Assembly (NCBI RefSeq): GCF_000717715.1
Contig: NZ_JOAI01000017.1
Location: 1 to 64,000 of the forward strand
Origin: Streptomyces sp. NRRL B-24484
Lineage (GTDB): Bacteria > Actinomycetota > Actinomycetes > Streptomycetales > Streptomycetaceae
Direction of reading: 5' to 3'
Length of the DNA: 64,000 nt
Shown here piece after piece: positions 9,243 through 19,475 of the stretch (the first letter of the stretch is position 1; every line of letters begins with the position of its first letter). Below the pieces are notes generated by a model. It made no database searches and was not told the DNA's origin. It saw only the letters and a program-made list of their open reading frames with translations. The translations under genes were made by a program, and so were the position numbers.

Positions 9243-10100
9243 ATGTCCATGCTGCTTGTTCTCGGCGAGTGCCGGATCATCGGTACCGAACCGGACGGCG
9301 ACACCATCCACTTCGTCCCCACCAACCCGCTGGCCTTCGACAAGCTCAAGGACGCCCCCGTCGAGGTCAAGAACGGCATCGCCAGGCTCAGACTCGAAGG
9401 CATCGACGCCCTGGAGACCCACTACGACCGGACGGGGCCCAGGATCCGCCAGCCCGCCGAGTTCGGCGACAGGGCCGCACAGGAACTCCTGACCTTCCTC
9501 GGATTCACCGACGTCCAGCGCATCGGACAGAAGGTCGTCTCGGCCAACCCGCCACAGACCCCCGCATGGGTCCTCACCCAGGGCGGCGACCCGTTCAAGC
9601 GCTGCGTCGCCCTGCTCGGCACCGGCACCCCTCCCGGCGCCGACGGCACCGAGGTACAGGTGGACACCCCGCTGCTGCAGACCACCGTCAACCACCACCT
9701 GCTCAAGACGGGCCTGGTCTACCCCGGCTTCTACGACAAACTGTTCCGCAACCTCCGCGAAGAACTGGCCGCCGTCACCCGCCAGGCACGCGAAGCCGGC
9801 CTCGGCCTGTGGCCGCTCGACACCACCACCACCCCGGGCGGAGCACCGATCACCGGAATGCCCTCCCTCACCGAAGTCGTGATCCTCCCCAAGCTGTTCC
9901 GCAGGCTCGTCGACCACTTCAACCTCGTCGAACAATCCCTCACCTGCTTCCCCGCCTACCTCGCCGGCAAGGAGGACAACGTCGAAATCCTGTCGACAAG
10001 GACGAAACAGCTGAGCCTCGCGCCCCTGGTCCAGATCATCAACGACACAGCCGTCCGAATGACCGCACAACCCGAGGACACCGTCTACGCCGAAGGCTGA
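9243..10100 (+). CDS. SNase-like (thermonuclease-fold) protein
   Basis: Protein of 285 aa whose first ~95 residues resemble a staphylococcal-nuclease-like domain: a GDTIHFVP strand (the usual D-G-D-T-h), ARLRLEGIDALETHY in place of V-R-L-x-G-I-D-A-P-E, and FGDRAAQELLTFL in place of the helix that follows G-E-x-A. Residues about 100-285 are less conserved, mixed alpha/beta. No signal peptide or membrane segment is visible, so it would act in the cytoplasm. Catalytic Arg/Glu placement cannot be confirmed by eye. The start at 9243 is chosen for AAGGGGA upstream; ATG 9210 lacks one. The codons end almost only in C. It stands alone, with no operon partner. Confidence 0.75.
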   Translation: MSMLLVLGECRIIGTEPDGDTIHFVPTNPLAFDKLKDAPVEVKNGIARLRLEGIDALETHYDRTGPRIRQPAEFGDRAAQELLTFLGFTDVQRIGQKVVSANPPQTPAWVLTQGGDPFKRCVALLGTGTPPGADGTEVQVDTPLLQTTVNHHLLKTGLVYPGFYDKLFRNLREELAAVTRQAREAGLGLWPLDTTTTPGGAPITGMPSLTEVVILPKLFRRLVDHFNLVEQSLTCFPAYLAGKEDNVEILSTRTKQLSLAPLVQIINDTAVRMTAQPEDTVYAEG

Positions 10101-10102
10101 CC

Positions 10103-10132
10103 AGGCCACACACCATCAGGCCACACACCATC
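10103..10132. repeat. Two tandem copies of a 15-bp unit
   Basis: The unit AGGCCACACACCATC occurs twice head to tail at 10103-10117 and 10118-10132, a few bases after the stop of the SNase-like gene. A third, diverged unit begins at 10133 (AGGACCCACACCACC). Function unknown. Confidence 0.8.
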
Positions 10133-11359
10133 AGGACCCACACCACCGACCCGACAGGACACCGGAACACAGACACTGCACCCGAACTGCAACAGCCGGG
10201 CCGCTGCCGAACCTGCCCCCGAGATCCCGACGCCGTCCCCGAACAGGTCCAGGCGCCAGGGCCGAAGGACATACCGACGCATCTCTCCAACGGGCCCGGG
10301 CGCCGAGCCCGAGGCCCGACCACGAGGCGGCCCAGACCCTGTCGCACCAGCCCGAGCATGAGAACCGGCACCTGCGGAAGTTGCGCGGCCGTCAGGCAGT
10401 GGTAGCGGCGCCGAGGGCCTTCCGCCACTCGGCGCCGCGGAGCCATACGCAGTCACCTCCGGATCATCCGAACGCCGGTCGACGTGTGCCGTCGCCCGAT
10501 GCGCAGCGCAGTGGACGCGGACAGAGCCGTTGCTGCCGGACCCGCCGCCGAGGACGGGCGGGCGCCGGCGGGGGCACCGGCAGGCGAACGACGCGATCGC
10601 ACGGACCTGCCGCACGGGGCACCGCAGACAGCCCCACCCCCGGAGTCCGGCCCCCGGAAAGACGCCCACAACCCGCTGCAGACCCGGGCCGCGCACGGGA
10701 GACCCGGGAGCACGCGCTCACCGCACTCCACTCCCTGCACAATCCGACACCGACAACGACCCGAACCCACCAGACCGCCGAACGCCGAAACCCCGGCGCA
10801 CGGCGGGCAACCGCCCGCCTTCGACCGCAAGGCCCACACACAGCGCAACACCGTCGGACGCTGCATCAACAAGTTCAAGCAATCGCGCGCCCCGCCACCC
10901 GCCACGACAAGAGCCGCCAACGGCAGGGGTCCAAGCCGGTCGATGACGGCCACCACAGCGCTCTCCAGGCGGGACCGGTCGGTGCCGCACCGCAGGCGAC
11001 AGCTCCGACGATCAAGCAGGCGTCGACAAAGGCGAGGACGACCGGCCGCACGGAGTCCACTCCGGGACGAGTACTGCGGGACGAGTGGTGAGGGCCCGAA
11101 CGGATCGACGTACCCGCGCCACCCCGCCACTCAACACGCAATCCGACCACCGATCGAGCCCGAGCACAGAACCATCCCGAACAGCGGCGCCGTTCACCCG
11201 GCGCGCCCAGGCCCTCCCACGTGTCCCCCGGCGGTGCGCGGCGCTCGCACGACACCCGGCCGGGGCGCAGCCGTCGCACGCGCCCGCCGGGTTCCAGCCG
11301 TGGACGCCGGCGGTCGCGGCGCTCCCGCCGGTGGTGATCGGGGCACGCCGACCGTTGCG

Positions 11360-11447
11360 AGCTGCGCCGGCCGGCGCCCACGCAGGCGGACGACAGTCGC
11401 GGCATGGGGGGCCGTCGGGAGCTGCGCCGGCCGGCGTCCACGCAGGT
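11360..11447. repeat. 27-bp direct repeat with exactly 60-bp spacing
   Basis: The sequence around GAGCTGCGCCGGCCGGCG followed by CCACGCAGG appears at 11360-11387 and again at 11420-11447, with one difference (C/T). The start-to-start distance is 60 bp. It lies in otherwise gene-free DNA and may mark a decayed tandem array. Confidence 0.75.
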
Positions 11448-11977
11448 GCAGGCGTCCCCGCAGGCGCGACGGCCGCACACGGCAGGGCCGGCACCACGGC
11501 CGACCGGGTTGGCAGCGTGGCCCACAGGGGTGGTGTGGGTGGGGGCCGGGGTCGCGGCCGGGGCGTGCGTGGCATCGCCGACGTGACGGCAGTTCCCGGT
11601 GGTGGCCGGGGGGCGTCGACGGGCGCACGCCTCCCGCCCGAGGCGCGGCGCCCGGCCCACTGCGCCGGGCTCAGCCCGACGGGCCATCACATCCCGTGAC
11701 GGCCTTGGGCGCGACGGGTGACTGCTGTGGCCGGTGCCACCAAGACAGGCACCGGAACCGGGAACTCCACCCACATCCGTGACGGAACGTCACACGACGG
11801 CCACTTCGGGTCGAGCCGGCGGGCGGCTTCGCCGAGGCATTGGTGTGACCGGGGGCGCATTCACGGCCCTTTCGATCAAGAAAAACGCCGCAAAAGCTTC
11901 TATTCCCGGCACGATTTCTTGATCCCTACCGCCGGTAACAGTCAACTGACCTGCACCGTAAAGGAATTGCTTGATGA

Positions 11978-12976
<999 letters not shown>

Positions 12977-13003
12977 CCCCCACTCACGCCACCAGCCACC
13001 ACC

Positions 13004-13033
13004 GCCGGCCACCCCCCACAAGGGGCGGCCGGC
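13004..13033 (+). terminator. Strong hairpin after the Rpf gene
   Basis: GCCGGCC-a-CCCC (13004-13015) pairs with GGGG-c-GGCCGGC (13022-13033): eleven pairs and one mismatch around a short loop, 27 bases after the Rpf stop. This is a typical GC-rich terminator without U-tract. Confidence 0.65.
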
Positions 13034-13658
13034 CCCGGCACATCAACCCACGGAGGCCGGCAGGCCGACACGAACCCGACCCCCTGCGCGGACCGAGCGC
13101 AGTCCTCCACGGAAACCCGACCGGACAACCCCCGGGCAACCACACCAACAGACCCGCGCAAGTGCCGAGGCCGACCACTGACCGCAAGCGACCACACCCG
13201 CAAACCAGGCACCTGCCCGGCGGCCCGGCCGGCCACGACCGGCACGGACCGCCACCCGACCCGACCCCCACCGCAGACAGAACCGCGCACCCGCAGAAGC
13301 GACGCGAAGGTTCCCCACGGCCACCGAAACCGCCGACGCCGACCGCGGTCGGTGCGCGCCTGCGCCTGTGGACCAATTGCACAGGGCGAACAGGTGCACA
13401 GTCGCACAACCCACCAGGCTGGTCCTGGCTGCGGCCGTCGGCGGAGCCCCCGATCTCCCGGCGCTCCGCAACATCGAACAGCCGGACCCACCAGCACAGG
13501 CCGGTGCGAGACCACGTACTCGGCAGGCCCGGTACACCTTGGCCGACCCCGACAAGCCCGGGCCCTGTCCACAGGATGACTCCGCGCCGGCAGCCGACGG
13601 CCACCGAGGCGTCCCGCGCGTACTCGACCCGGCGCCACGCGCCGCGGACGGGCGGGGA
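13034..13658. other. Gene-poor A/C-rich stretch
   Basis: No gene seen. The composition matches the tract before the Rpf gene (A/C-rich plus strand). The long frames on both strands lack starts with ribosome sites and share no family features. Confidence 0.5.
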
Positions 13659-14051
13659 TCAGGCGCGCCCCGCACGTACCCGCTCCTCGGCGTCGGCCAG
13701 CCAGAAGTAGACCGGCGGCAGAGCAAGTTCGATCACCGTCAGGACCACCTGGAACCAGTGCGGCCAGCCGTACCGGGCGAGCGACAGCAGTCGGCTCACC
13801 CCGCCCAGCAGGAACACCCCAGCCAGCCGGCGCACGGCCGTCGCCGGGATCGGCCGCTGCCGGGCGACCCACAGCCAGGCCAGTCCGTACCCCGCGAAGA
13901 TCGCACCGAAGAAGCGCCCCAGACTGTCGATCGTCGTCCCGGCGGCGCCCGCGCCGGGGATGGAGGCGTTGCCGAGCAGCACATGTCCGAGCCCGATCGC
14001 CACGCACGAGATCCCCATCATCAGCACGAGCACCCTCAGCGTCCTGGCCAT
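13659..14051 (-). CDS. DUF4345-type four-helix membrane protein
   Basis: Small integral membrane protein, 130 aa, with four hydrophobic helices (about residues 6-24, 40-62, 73-92 and 100-120). The FFGAIFAGYGLAWLW and LAGVFLLGGVSRLLS segments match the DUF4345 pattern of small membrane proteins of unknown function. The start at ATG 14051 follows GGGGAGGGG. It is transcribed divergently from the TetR gene, and the two operator arms between them suggest that TetR controls both. Whether it is a transporter component or a lipid-interacting protein cannot be told. Confidence 0.85.
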   Translation of the reverse strand: MARTLRVLVLMMGISCVAIGLGHVLLGNASIPGAGAAGTTIDSLGRFFGAIFAGYGLAWLWVARQRPIPATAVRRLAGVFLLGGVSRLLSLARYGWPHWFQVVLTVIELALPPVYFWLADAEERVRAGRA

Positions 14052-14083
14052 GGCCCCTCCCCGAGTCCCGCCACCAGCATTAG

Positions 14084-14130
14084 TTGACACACGTCTACTA
14101 GGGTAGGGCGCGCCGGTAGACACGTGTCAA
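14084..14130. promoter_or_regulatory. TetR operator arms in the divergent promoter
   Basis: TTGACAC-AC-GTCTAC (14084-14098) and GTAGAC-AC-GTGTCAA (14116-14130) are inverted copies that differ only at the two central bases. The right one contains the perfect palindrome GACACGTGTC. They flank 17 bases in the 92-bp gap between the DUF4345 and TetR starts and the TTGACA could double as a -35 element. This fits autoregulated divergent TetR control. Confidence 0.75.
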
Positions 14131-14143
14131 GTAACCTTCAGCC

Positions 14144-14752
14144 GTGTCTCCCCGCCAACGGCTCAGCCCCGCCGACCGCCGCGCCCAGCTGCTCGCCGTC
14201 GCCGCGCAGCTCTTCGCCGCCCACCCGTACGACGAGGTGCAGATGGAGGAGGTCGCCGAGCAGGCCGGCGTCTCCCGCGCGCTGCTCTACCGTCACTTCG
14301 CCGGCAAGCACGAGCTCTTCGCGGCGGTCTACCAGCAGGCGGCCGACCAGCTGCTCGCCGAGACCCGGTTCGACCCCGCAGACTCCCTCGTCGAGCAGCT
14401 CGGCCAGGGCCTGGACGCCCACCTGGACTACTTCGTCGCGAACCGCAACGCCGTACTCGCCGCCAACCGGGTGCTGGCCGGTGACCCAGTGATCCAGACG
14501 ATCATGACCAACGAGCTCGACGCCCTCCGCACCCGGCTGCTGGGCGTGCTCCCCCTCGCCGACGACGGCGCTCACGAGGCGGTCTCCGGCGTCCTGAAGA
14601 GCTGGCTGGTCTTCGTCCAGGTGCTGTGCGTGGACTGGCTCACACAGCAGACCTGCAGTCGGGCCGAACTGCGCGACGTGTGCATCGGCGCCGTGCTGGG
14701 CGCCGTCCGTCCACTGCTCGCCACCGACCCCGCACCCGACTGGCCGCGCTAA
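14144..14752 (+). CDS. TetR-family transcriptional regulator
   Basis: Repressor of 202 aa. Residues about 10-57 form the TetR helix-turn-helix domain (MEEVAEQAGVSRALLYRHF, then GKHELFAAVY); the rest is an all-helical ligand-binding and dimer domain with no named subfamily. It starts at GTG 14144 and probably represses itself and the divergent DUF4345 gene through the paired sites just upstream. Its stop codon TAA (14750-14752) coincides with the left end of an inserted IS element, so the original C-terminus may have been altered by a few residues, although the length is normal for the family. Confidence 0.92.
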   Translation: MSPRQRLSPADRRAQLLAVAAQLFAAHPYDEVQMEEVAEQAGVSRALLYRHFAGKHELFAAVYQQAADQLLAETRFDPADSLVEQLGQGLDAHLDYFVANRNAVLAANRVLAGDPVIQTIMTNELDALRTRLLGVLPLADDGAHEAVSGVLKSWLVFVQVLCVDWLTQQTCSRAELRDVCIGAVLGAVRPLLATDPAPDWPR

Positions 14753-15597
14753 GAAGTCATCTCATTTGGTGATTCTGCGGTGGCAGATGAGGGCGGCGGT
14801 GATGGTGGCGAAGGCCGCAAAGTGGTCAGCCTTGCGTTCGTAGCGGCGGTGGAGTCGGCGGAAGCCGCCGAGCCAGGCGACGGCCGCTCGATGACCCGGC
14901 GGTGTCGGCCGAGGCGAGTCGAGGACTCGATGCCGCGGCGGGCGATGCGGTGGGTGATCTGCCGTCGTCGCAGGTAGGAGCGGATGAAGCGGTGGTCGTA
15001 CGCTTTGTCGCCGTGGAGCTTGCCGGGCCGGCGGCGCCTCGGGCCGCGGCGGGAGCGGATCGGCGGGATCGCCTCGACGAGCGGGATCAGGGCCTGGCTG
15101 TCGTGCAGGTTCGCGCCGGAGATCGCGAGCGAGACGGGCAGACCGGTGCGTTCGGTGAGCAAGTGGATCTTCGACCCGAACTTGCCCCGATCGACAGGAT
15201 TCGGACCCGTCAGGTCCCCTTTTTCGTGGCGCGCATGTTCACCGAGTCGACCGCGCACCTCGACCGGTCCAGCCCGCCCCGGGCGCCGAGTTCGCCCGGG
15301 GCCGGGCGGTGGAGCTTCGCTCACACCCGGGCCGCGGTCCACTCCGCGAACCGGCGGTGCGCGGTCGGCCCGGACGGCCCACAACGGGGCGGCAACTGCT
15401 CCCTCGTGCACACGGACGTGGCCACGAACACGATCGCCGCCGGCCTCCCGATCCCGCAACGCCGACGGCCACCGCCCTGCGGGCGCGTCGGCGCCACCGG
15501 CACCACCCGCCGAAACGACTCCCCCAACTCGTCCGGCACCGGGCGCTCCACGATCGCCACGCGAGCAGCCCACAGGCCCGCATGAGATGGCTTCTCA
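14752..15597 (-). mobile_element. Degenerate IS5-family element with both terminal repeats
   Basis: The ends form an inverted repeat: AGAAGTCATCTCAT at 14753-14766 and ATGAGATGGCTTCT at 15582-15595, one mismatch. Inside, the minus strand carries an IS5-type transposase broken by frameshifts: N-terminal part 15321-15560 (MAIVERPVPDELGESF, then TAHRRFAEWTAARV), middle and C-terminal part from about 15255 down to 14760 in another frame (GDLTGPNPVDRGKFGSKIHL, SGANLHDSQALIPLVEAI, KLHGDKAYDH, RHRIARRG-like segment). The DDE pieces are recognisable but not in one frame, so it cannot transpose on its own. No target duplication is visible. It sits exactly between two convergent genes, whose stop codons touch its ends. 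Confidence 0.88.
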
Positions 15598-16560
15598 GGA
15601 AGCCAGGACCTGACGGGCGGCCCGGATCTGGGTCTCCAGGGCGGCCTTGGTCTCGGCCATCGCCTTCCCCTCGGCGGCGATCGCCTCCTGCTGGTAGGCG
15701 TAGTCCACCGCGTACCAGATGCCCACCACGTTGTGCTCGTGCCGGCAGGCCGCGTCCGCCGCGGCCACCCGGATCTCGTGCGGGGTGGGCATGGGCGTCC
15801 TGTTCCACTCCGGGTCGCCCATCGCCGCCACCGGGTCCGGGTAGTCGAAGCCGCTCCCCTTCATGCACTGCGACCACCGGACGAACGCGGCCTGGGTGCG
15901 CGTGTCCTGCTGGGACTCGCTCAGTGTGCGGAACTTGAGGGTCACGGCCGTCTGCGGGTCGCCGATCTGCCCGTCCACAGCACCGGTGAGCCGCTGGTTG
16001 GCCTCACCGAAGCAGCCGTGGTCGGGCACCTTCCGGCCGTTGACGACCTGGCCTCCCGGGCCGAACCGCTGCTTCGGGTCCGAGGAGCCGGTCTCCGCGA
16101 CCGTCTCCTCCCGTGACGTCGGCGCCGGGGCCGAACGGGGCTGCATCTTCTCCGCGGGGACGCCGCCCTCCGGGTGGTAGCCCCAGGTCGCCGTCGTCGC
16201 GGCGTTCTGCGGGCCGTAGCGGCCGTCGATCCGCGTGGTGGGAGCGTCGCTGCCACGCAGTTCCCTGGGCGACGCGGGGAAGGTGAAGGTGAACCCGAGC
16301 CGGGTCATGCAGGCGGTGACCAGCTTGGCCTGCGCCTGTTCGACCTGGGTCTGTTGCTCGTAGGTGAGCAGGTAGCCGTCGAGGGGCAGCGGCTTGTCGT
16401 TGGCCGAGTCGAGCACCGGCACGGCGGGGACCGAAGGAACGGGGTCCGTGCGCGACGGGAAGGCAGTGCCGGGCTTCGGCTCCGCAACTGCGCCCGCGCA
16501 ACCGGCCAGCAGGAGCGGCAGGGCGGTCAGCAGGGCGGTACGGCGCGGGCGTCGTGACAC
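15595..16560 (-). CDS. Lipoprotein of unknown function
   Basis: Membrane-anchored lipoprotein precursor of 321 aa. The N-terminus has Arg residues, a hydrophobic stretch and a lipobox LLLAGC (Cys about residue 20), so it should be processed by signal peptidase II and face outside. The mature part has four further Cys (in KLVTACMTRLG, PDHGCFGEA, RWSQCMKGSG and DAACRHEH) that could form disulfides; the W-S-x-C-M-K-x-x-G-F-D-Y-P pattern is common in unnamed Streptomyces lipoproteins. The start GTG 16560 is preceded by GAGAGAGA. The stop lies at the right end of the IS element, so the last residues may be IS-derived. Confidence 0.85.
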   Translation of the reverse strand: MSRRPRRTALLTALPLLLAGCAGAVAEPKPGTAFPSRTDPVPSVPAVPVLDSANDKPLPLDGYLLTYEQQTQVEQAQAKLVTACMTRLGFTFTFPASPRELRGSDAPTTRIDGRYGPQNAATTATWGYHPEGGVPAEKMQPRSAPAPTSREETVAETGSSDPKQRFGPGGQVVNGRKVPDHGCFGEANQRLTGAVDGQIGDPQTAVTLKFRTLSESQQDTRTQAAFVRWSQCMKGSGFDYPDPVAAMGDPEWNRTPMPTPHEIRVAAADAACRHEHNVVGIWYAVDYAYQQEAIAAEGKAMAETKAALETQIRAARQVLAS

Positions 16561-16602
16561 GGGTCGGATCTCTCTCGCGAGGAGGACTCGGTGGATCGGC
16601 AG

Positions 16603-16646
16603 CCGCGGTGGTCCTCGGCCGGTGGGACGGCCGAGGACCACCGCGG
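16603..16646 (-). terminator. 18-bp perfect inverted repeat after the I36-like gene
   Basis: 16603-16620 pairs perfectly with 16629-16646 around an 8-base loop. It lies 45 bases past the stop of the minus-strand I36-like gene and just before the lipoprotein start, so it should insulate the two. Confidence 0.8.
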
Positions 16647-16691
16647 GAGCCGCCCGGCCCCGGACGCGGACCCGGGCCGGCTCCGACGGAC

Positions 16692-17108
16692 TCAGTGGAA
16701 GGCGCCCGAGGCGTTGTTGTTCTTGAGCGCGCTGTTGAGGTCCACGGTCTTCCAGGCAGGGATGGTCTGGCAGGCGTACCTGCAGTCGTACCAGCTGTTG
16801 TAGTAGACGACGAAGTTGCCGCCGTACCAGCTGTCCACGGCCGCGGCGTGGTTCTTCACCGTGTTGCCGACACCGTTGCTGCCGTTGAGGCCGGGCTGGA
16901 ACCAGTAGGCCCCGTAGTCGTGGATGTCACCGCTCTGCTGGAAGTAGGCGCCGTAGCCGTAGGCGCTGGAGTTGTAGTAGAGGCAGACGGCGTGGGTCTC
17001 GCCACTGCAGTCGTAGTTGATCGCCGAGGCGGTGTCCGCCGTGGCCAGGCCGGTCGTGGCAACGGCGGCGGCCACGCCGGCCGCGGTGAGGAGCTTCCTG
17101 ATACGCAT
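16692..17108 (-). CDS. Secreted peptidase-inhibitor I36-like protein
   Basis: Secreted protein of 138 aa: a Sec signal peptide (about residues 1-30, MRIRKLLTAAGVAAAVATTG, cleavage near ASA), then a small beta-rich domain with many Tyr, Gly and Asn and four Cys (DCSGETHAVC and YDCRYACQT). This matches the I36 (SMI-type) peptidase-inhibitor/beta-gamma-crystallin-like family widespread in Streptomyces, with the C-L-Y-Y-N-S hallmark. Inhibitor activity is inferred from family name only; many members are probably structural secreted proteins. The ribosome site AAGGAGGA before ATG 17108 is ideal, and a strong terminator follows, so it is a monocistronic, probably well-expressed gene. Confidence 0.88.
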   Translation of the reverse strand: MRIRKLLTAAGVAAAVATTGLATADTASAINYDCSGETHAVCLYYNSSAYGYGAYFQQSGDIHDYGAYWFQPGLNGSNGVGNTVKNHAAAVDSWYGGNFVVYYNSWYDCRYACQTIPAWKTVDLNSALKNNNASGAFH

Positions 17109-17553
17109 CCGGTTCCTCCTTACGACGCCGGCACCTCCGGCGTTCGGTCCGAGCGGTCCCGTCGGCGACCTCCCGGCGGCTGCGGCCCCATCATCGGGAC
17201 GGCCCGTATCGTCCCGGTAGCGCTGCCGTAGCGCGCGACGCACCGCGGGCGCCGAGGCGATGCCGCCGGGGACCGGGGACTCCGTCGACCGGCGACTCCG
17301 CCGCGTGGGCGCGGACGGCCCCGGACCGCGCAGGAACCGGCGGACCGAGGACGTTCGGCAGCCTCCGCCGCCGCGTCGGCGTCCCGTCACCGGTACGGCC
17401 GCCGTTCGCCCGCCTCGGACCGCGACCGGATCGCCGCCGGGCGGCCTCGCTGCGGCGGGACGCGGTCCGGCACTCGGCCGGGCAGCACGTCCGCAGCCCG
17501 CACCGGCCGGGCACTTACATAAACAATGAATATAAAACTTCTATGCTTCGGCC
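17109..17553. promoter_or_regulatory. Divergent intergenic region (I36-like / MarR)
   Basis: No gene seen in 445 bases. The last 40 bases before the MarR start are strikingly AT-rich (ACATAAACAATGAATATAAA at 17517-17536) in an otherwise very GC-rich region, consistent with a promoter plus MarR operator, although no clean palindrome is evident. Confidence 0.45.
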
Positions 17554-18012
17554 ATGAGTCGTCAAGACACCGCTCCTGGCGCGTCCGCCGCCATCGGGGC
17601 AGCCCTCTACGGCCTGGCCACCAGGGCCGCGAGACGCCTGCCGCGGGACATGAGCCTGACGTCCGCCGCCACGCTGGCCACCCTGGACCGGACCGGGCCG
17701 CGGCGCATCACCGATCTGGCCTCGGTCGAGGGCGTCACCCAGCCCGCGATGACCGCCCTGGTCCGGGTGATGGAGGAGTCCGGCCTGGTCGAGCGGCGGG
17801 GCGACGCGTCCGACAGGCGGGTCGCGCTGGTGTGCCTGACCGAGGCCGGCGCCTCCTACGTCCGGACGCGGCGTCAGGCGGGCGTCCACGCGTTCGAGCG
17901 GTTGATCGGCGGGCTCACCGGCGACGAGGTCGAGGCGCTGGTGGCGGCCCTTCCGGCGCTGCAGCATCTGGCAGAGCTCGAGAGCCAGGACCGCGAAGGG
18001 CCGAAGCAGTGA
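17554..18012 (+). CDS. MarR-family regulator of the adjacent efflux gene
   Basis: Winged-helix regulator, 152 aa. The MarR core runs from about residue 30 to 115: ITDLASVEGVTQPAMTALV as the recognition region, then GLVERRGDASDRRVALVCL as the wing. It is translationally coupled to the downstream transporter by a 4-base GTGA overlap at 18009-18012, the usual pairing of a MarR repressor with the exporter whose substrate it senses. An AT-rich putative operator/promoter lies directly upstream. Confidence 0.93.
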   Translation: MSRQDTAPGASAAIGAALYGLATRAARRLPRDMSLTSAATLATLDRTGPRRITDLASVEGVTQPAMTALVRVMEESGLVERRGDASDRRVALVCLTEAGASYVRTRRQAGVHAFERLIGGLTGDEVEALVAALPALQHLAELESQDREGPKQ

Positions 18013-19442
18013 CCGGGCAGCCGGCCGGCGGGGTCGCGGCGAAGGCGTTCCCGGTGGCGCGTTCCGAGGCGCGGCTGCTGGTCCCCGCCCTGCTGTTCAT
18101 CGCCCTGGTCGTGGCGGCGGTCGCCAGCCTCGGGACGCCGCTCATCACCAGCGTGGCGACCTCGTTCCACGTCCCGCTCGGCAGCGCGCAGTGGACGCTG
18201 ACCGTCGCGCTGCTCAGCGGCGCCGTCGCCACGCCGGTCCTGGGCCGGCTCGGAGCCGGCCCGCACCGGCGGGTCACGATCCTCGCCACGCTGGCGGTCG
18301 TCGTCGCCGGCAGCGCGCTCACCGTGCTGCCGCTGCCGTTCGGGTGGCTGCTGGCCGGCAGGGCGGCCCAGGGCGTCGGGCTCGGGCTGACGGCGCTGAT
18401 GATGGGCGTGGCCCGGGACCACCTCCCCGAGGAGCGCAGCGCGGCCGTGATCGCCCTGATCTCGGTGGTCTCGATCATCGGGGCCGGCGTCGGCTACCCG
18501 CTGGCCGCACTGCTCGCCGAGCTCGGCGGGGTACGGGCCGCCTACGGCCTCGGTCTGGTCGTCACCGCCGCCGCCCTCCTGACCGCGTGGCGCTCCGTGC
18601 CCGAAGCCCCCGAAGGCCGCTCCGCCCGCGTGGACGTGGCAGGCGCGGTCGTCCTGGCCGCTGCGCTGCTCCTGGTGCTGTTCCTCGCCGGCGAACGGGA
18701 TCTGTGGGGTCGGCACCTCGCCGTGGCGGCGGGCCTCGCGGTCGTCGCGGTGGTGCTGCTCTGCGTCTGGGCCGTCATCGAGCTGCGCAGCACGACGCCC
18801 CTGGTCGATGTGCGGGCGGTGCGGCACCCGGCGGTCGCCGGGGCGAACCTCGCCATGTTCGTCGGCGGGATCGGCATGTACCTCCTGCTCACGCTCATCA
18901 CCCGGTACGCGCAGACGCCGTACGACGCCGGCTACGGTTTCGGGCTGACGACCTTCGTCGCCGGGCTGGTCCTCATCCCGTTCTCGGTGCTGGGGTTCGT
19001 CGCCGGCAGGCTCACGCCGAGGGTCCGGACGCGGATCGCCGACCCCCTGCTCCTGGCCGGCAGCGCCGTCGTGGTCGGCGGCGGGTTCGCCCTGTTCGCG
19101 GCGGCCCGGTCGGACCTGGCCGAACTGTTCACGGCGATGGGCGTGCTCGGCTTCGGCGTCGGCGGCTTCTCGGCCGCGATGCCCGGCGTCATCCTGGCCG
19201 TCACCCCCAAGAGCGAGACGTCGAGCGCCATGAGCTTCAACTACGTCGTCCGCAGCGTCGGGTACTCCCTGGGCAGCGCCGTCGGCGGCCTGATCCTCGC
19301 CGCGGGCACCGGCCCCGGCCACCTCTTCCCCGACGACGGCGCCTACACCACCGCGGCGCTGGTCGGCATCGGCGCCATGGCGATCACGATGCTGACGGGC
19401 CTCGCCCTCGCCCGCCGACGCCCGTCCGCGACCAACCCGTAA
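18009..19442 (+). CDS. MFS drug-efflux transporter
   Basis: Integral membrane protein of 477 aa with about 14 hydrophobic segments, the number typical of the DHA2 drug:H+ antiporter branch. After the first helix and a loop, TSFHVPLGSAQWTLTVALLS matches the helix-2 signature of DHA2 proteins, and GAVATPVLGRLGAGPHRR resembles motif A (G-x-L-a-D-r-x-G-R-k) with the acidic residue not obvious. It is coupled to the MarR gene by the GTGA overlap, which sets the GTG 18009 start. The substrate cannot be inferred. A DUF1330 gene follows 33 bases later and may be in the same transcript. Confidence 0.92.
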   Translation: MTGQPAGGVAAKAFPVARSEARLLVPALLFIALVVAAVASLGTPLITSVATSFHVPLGSAQWTLTVALLSGAVATPVLGRLGAGPHRRVTILATLAVVVAGSALTVLPLPFGWLLAGRAAQGVGLGLTALMMGVARDHLPEERSAAVIALISVVSIIGAGVGYPLAALLAELGGVRAAYGLGLVVTAAALLTAWRSVPEAPEGRSARVDVAGAVVLAAALLLVLFLAGERDLWGRHLAVAAGLAVVAVVLLCVWAVIELRSTTPLVDVRAVRHPAVAGANLAMFVGGIGMYLLLTLITRYAQTPYDAGYGFGLTTFVAGLVLIPFSVLGFVAGRLTPRVRTRIADPLLLAGSAVVVGGGFALFAAARSDLAELFTAMGVLGFGVGGFSAAMPGVILAVTPKSETSSAMSFNYVVRSVGYSLGSAVGGLILAAGTGPGHLFPDDGAYTTAALVGIGAMAITMLTGLALARRRPSATNP

Positions 19443-19475
19443 GTCGGACGCACTCGTCCCAACACTGGAGGTTCC

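Noticed and set aside
10103..10132. Tandem 15-bp units as a possible CRISPR
   Set aside because: Only two copies, directly abutting, with no spacers and no cas genes in the window.
10453..11782. Several 200-430-codon frames in the gene-poor tract
   Set aside because: Overlapping on both strands, Arg/Pro/Gly-rich, no starts with ribosome sites; they follow from base skew.
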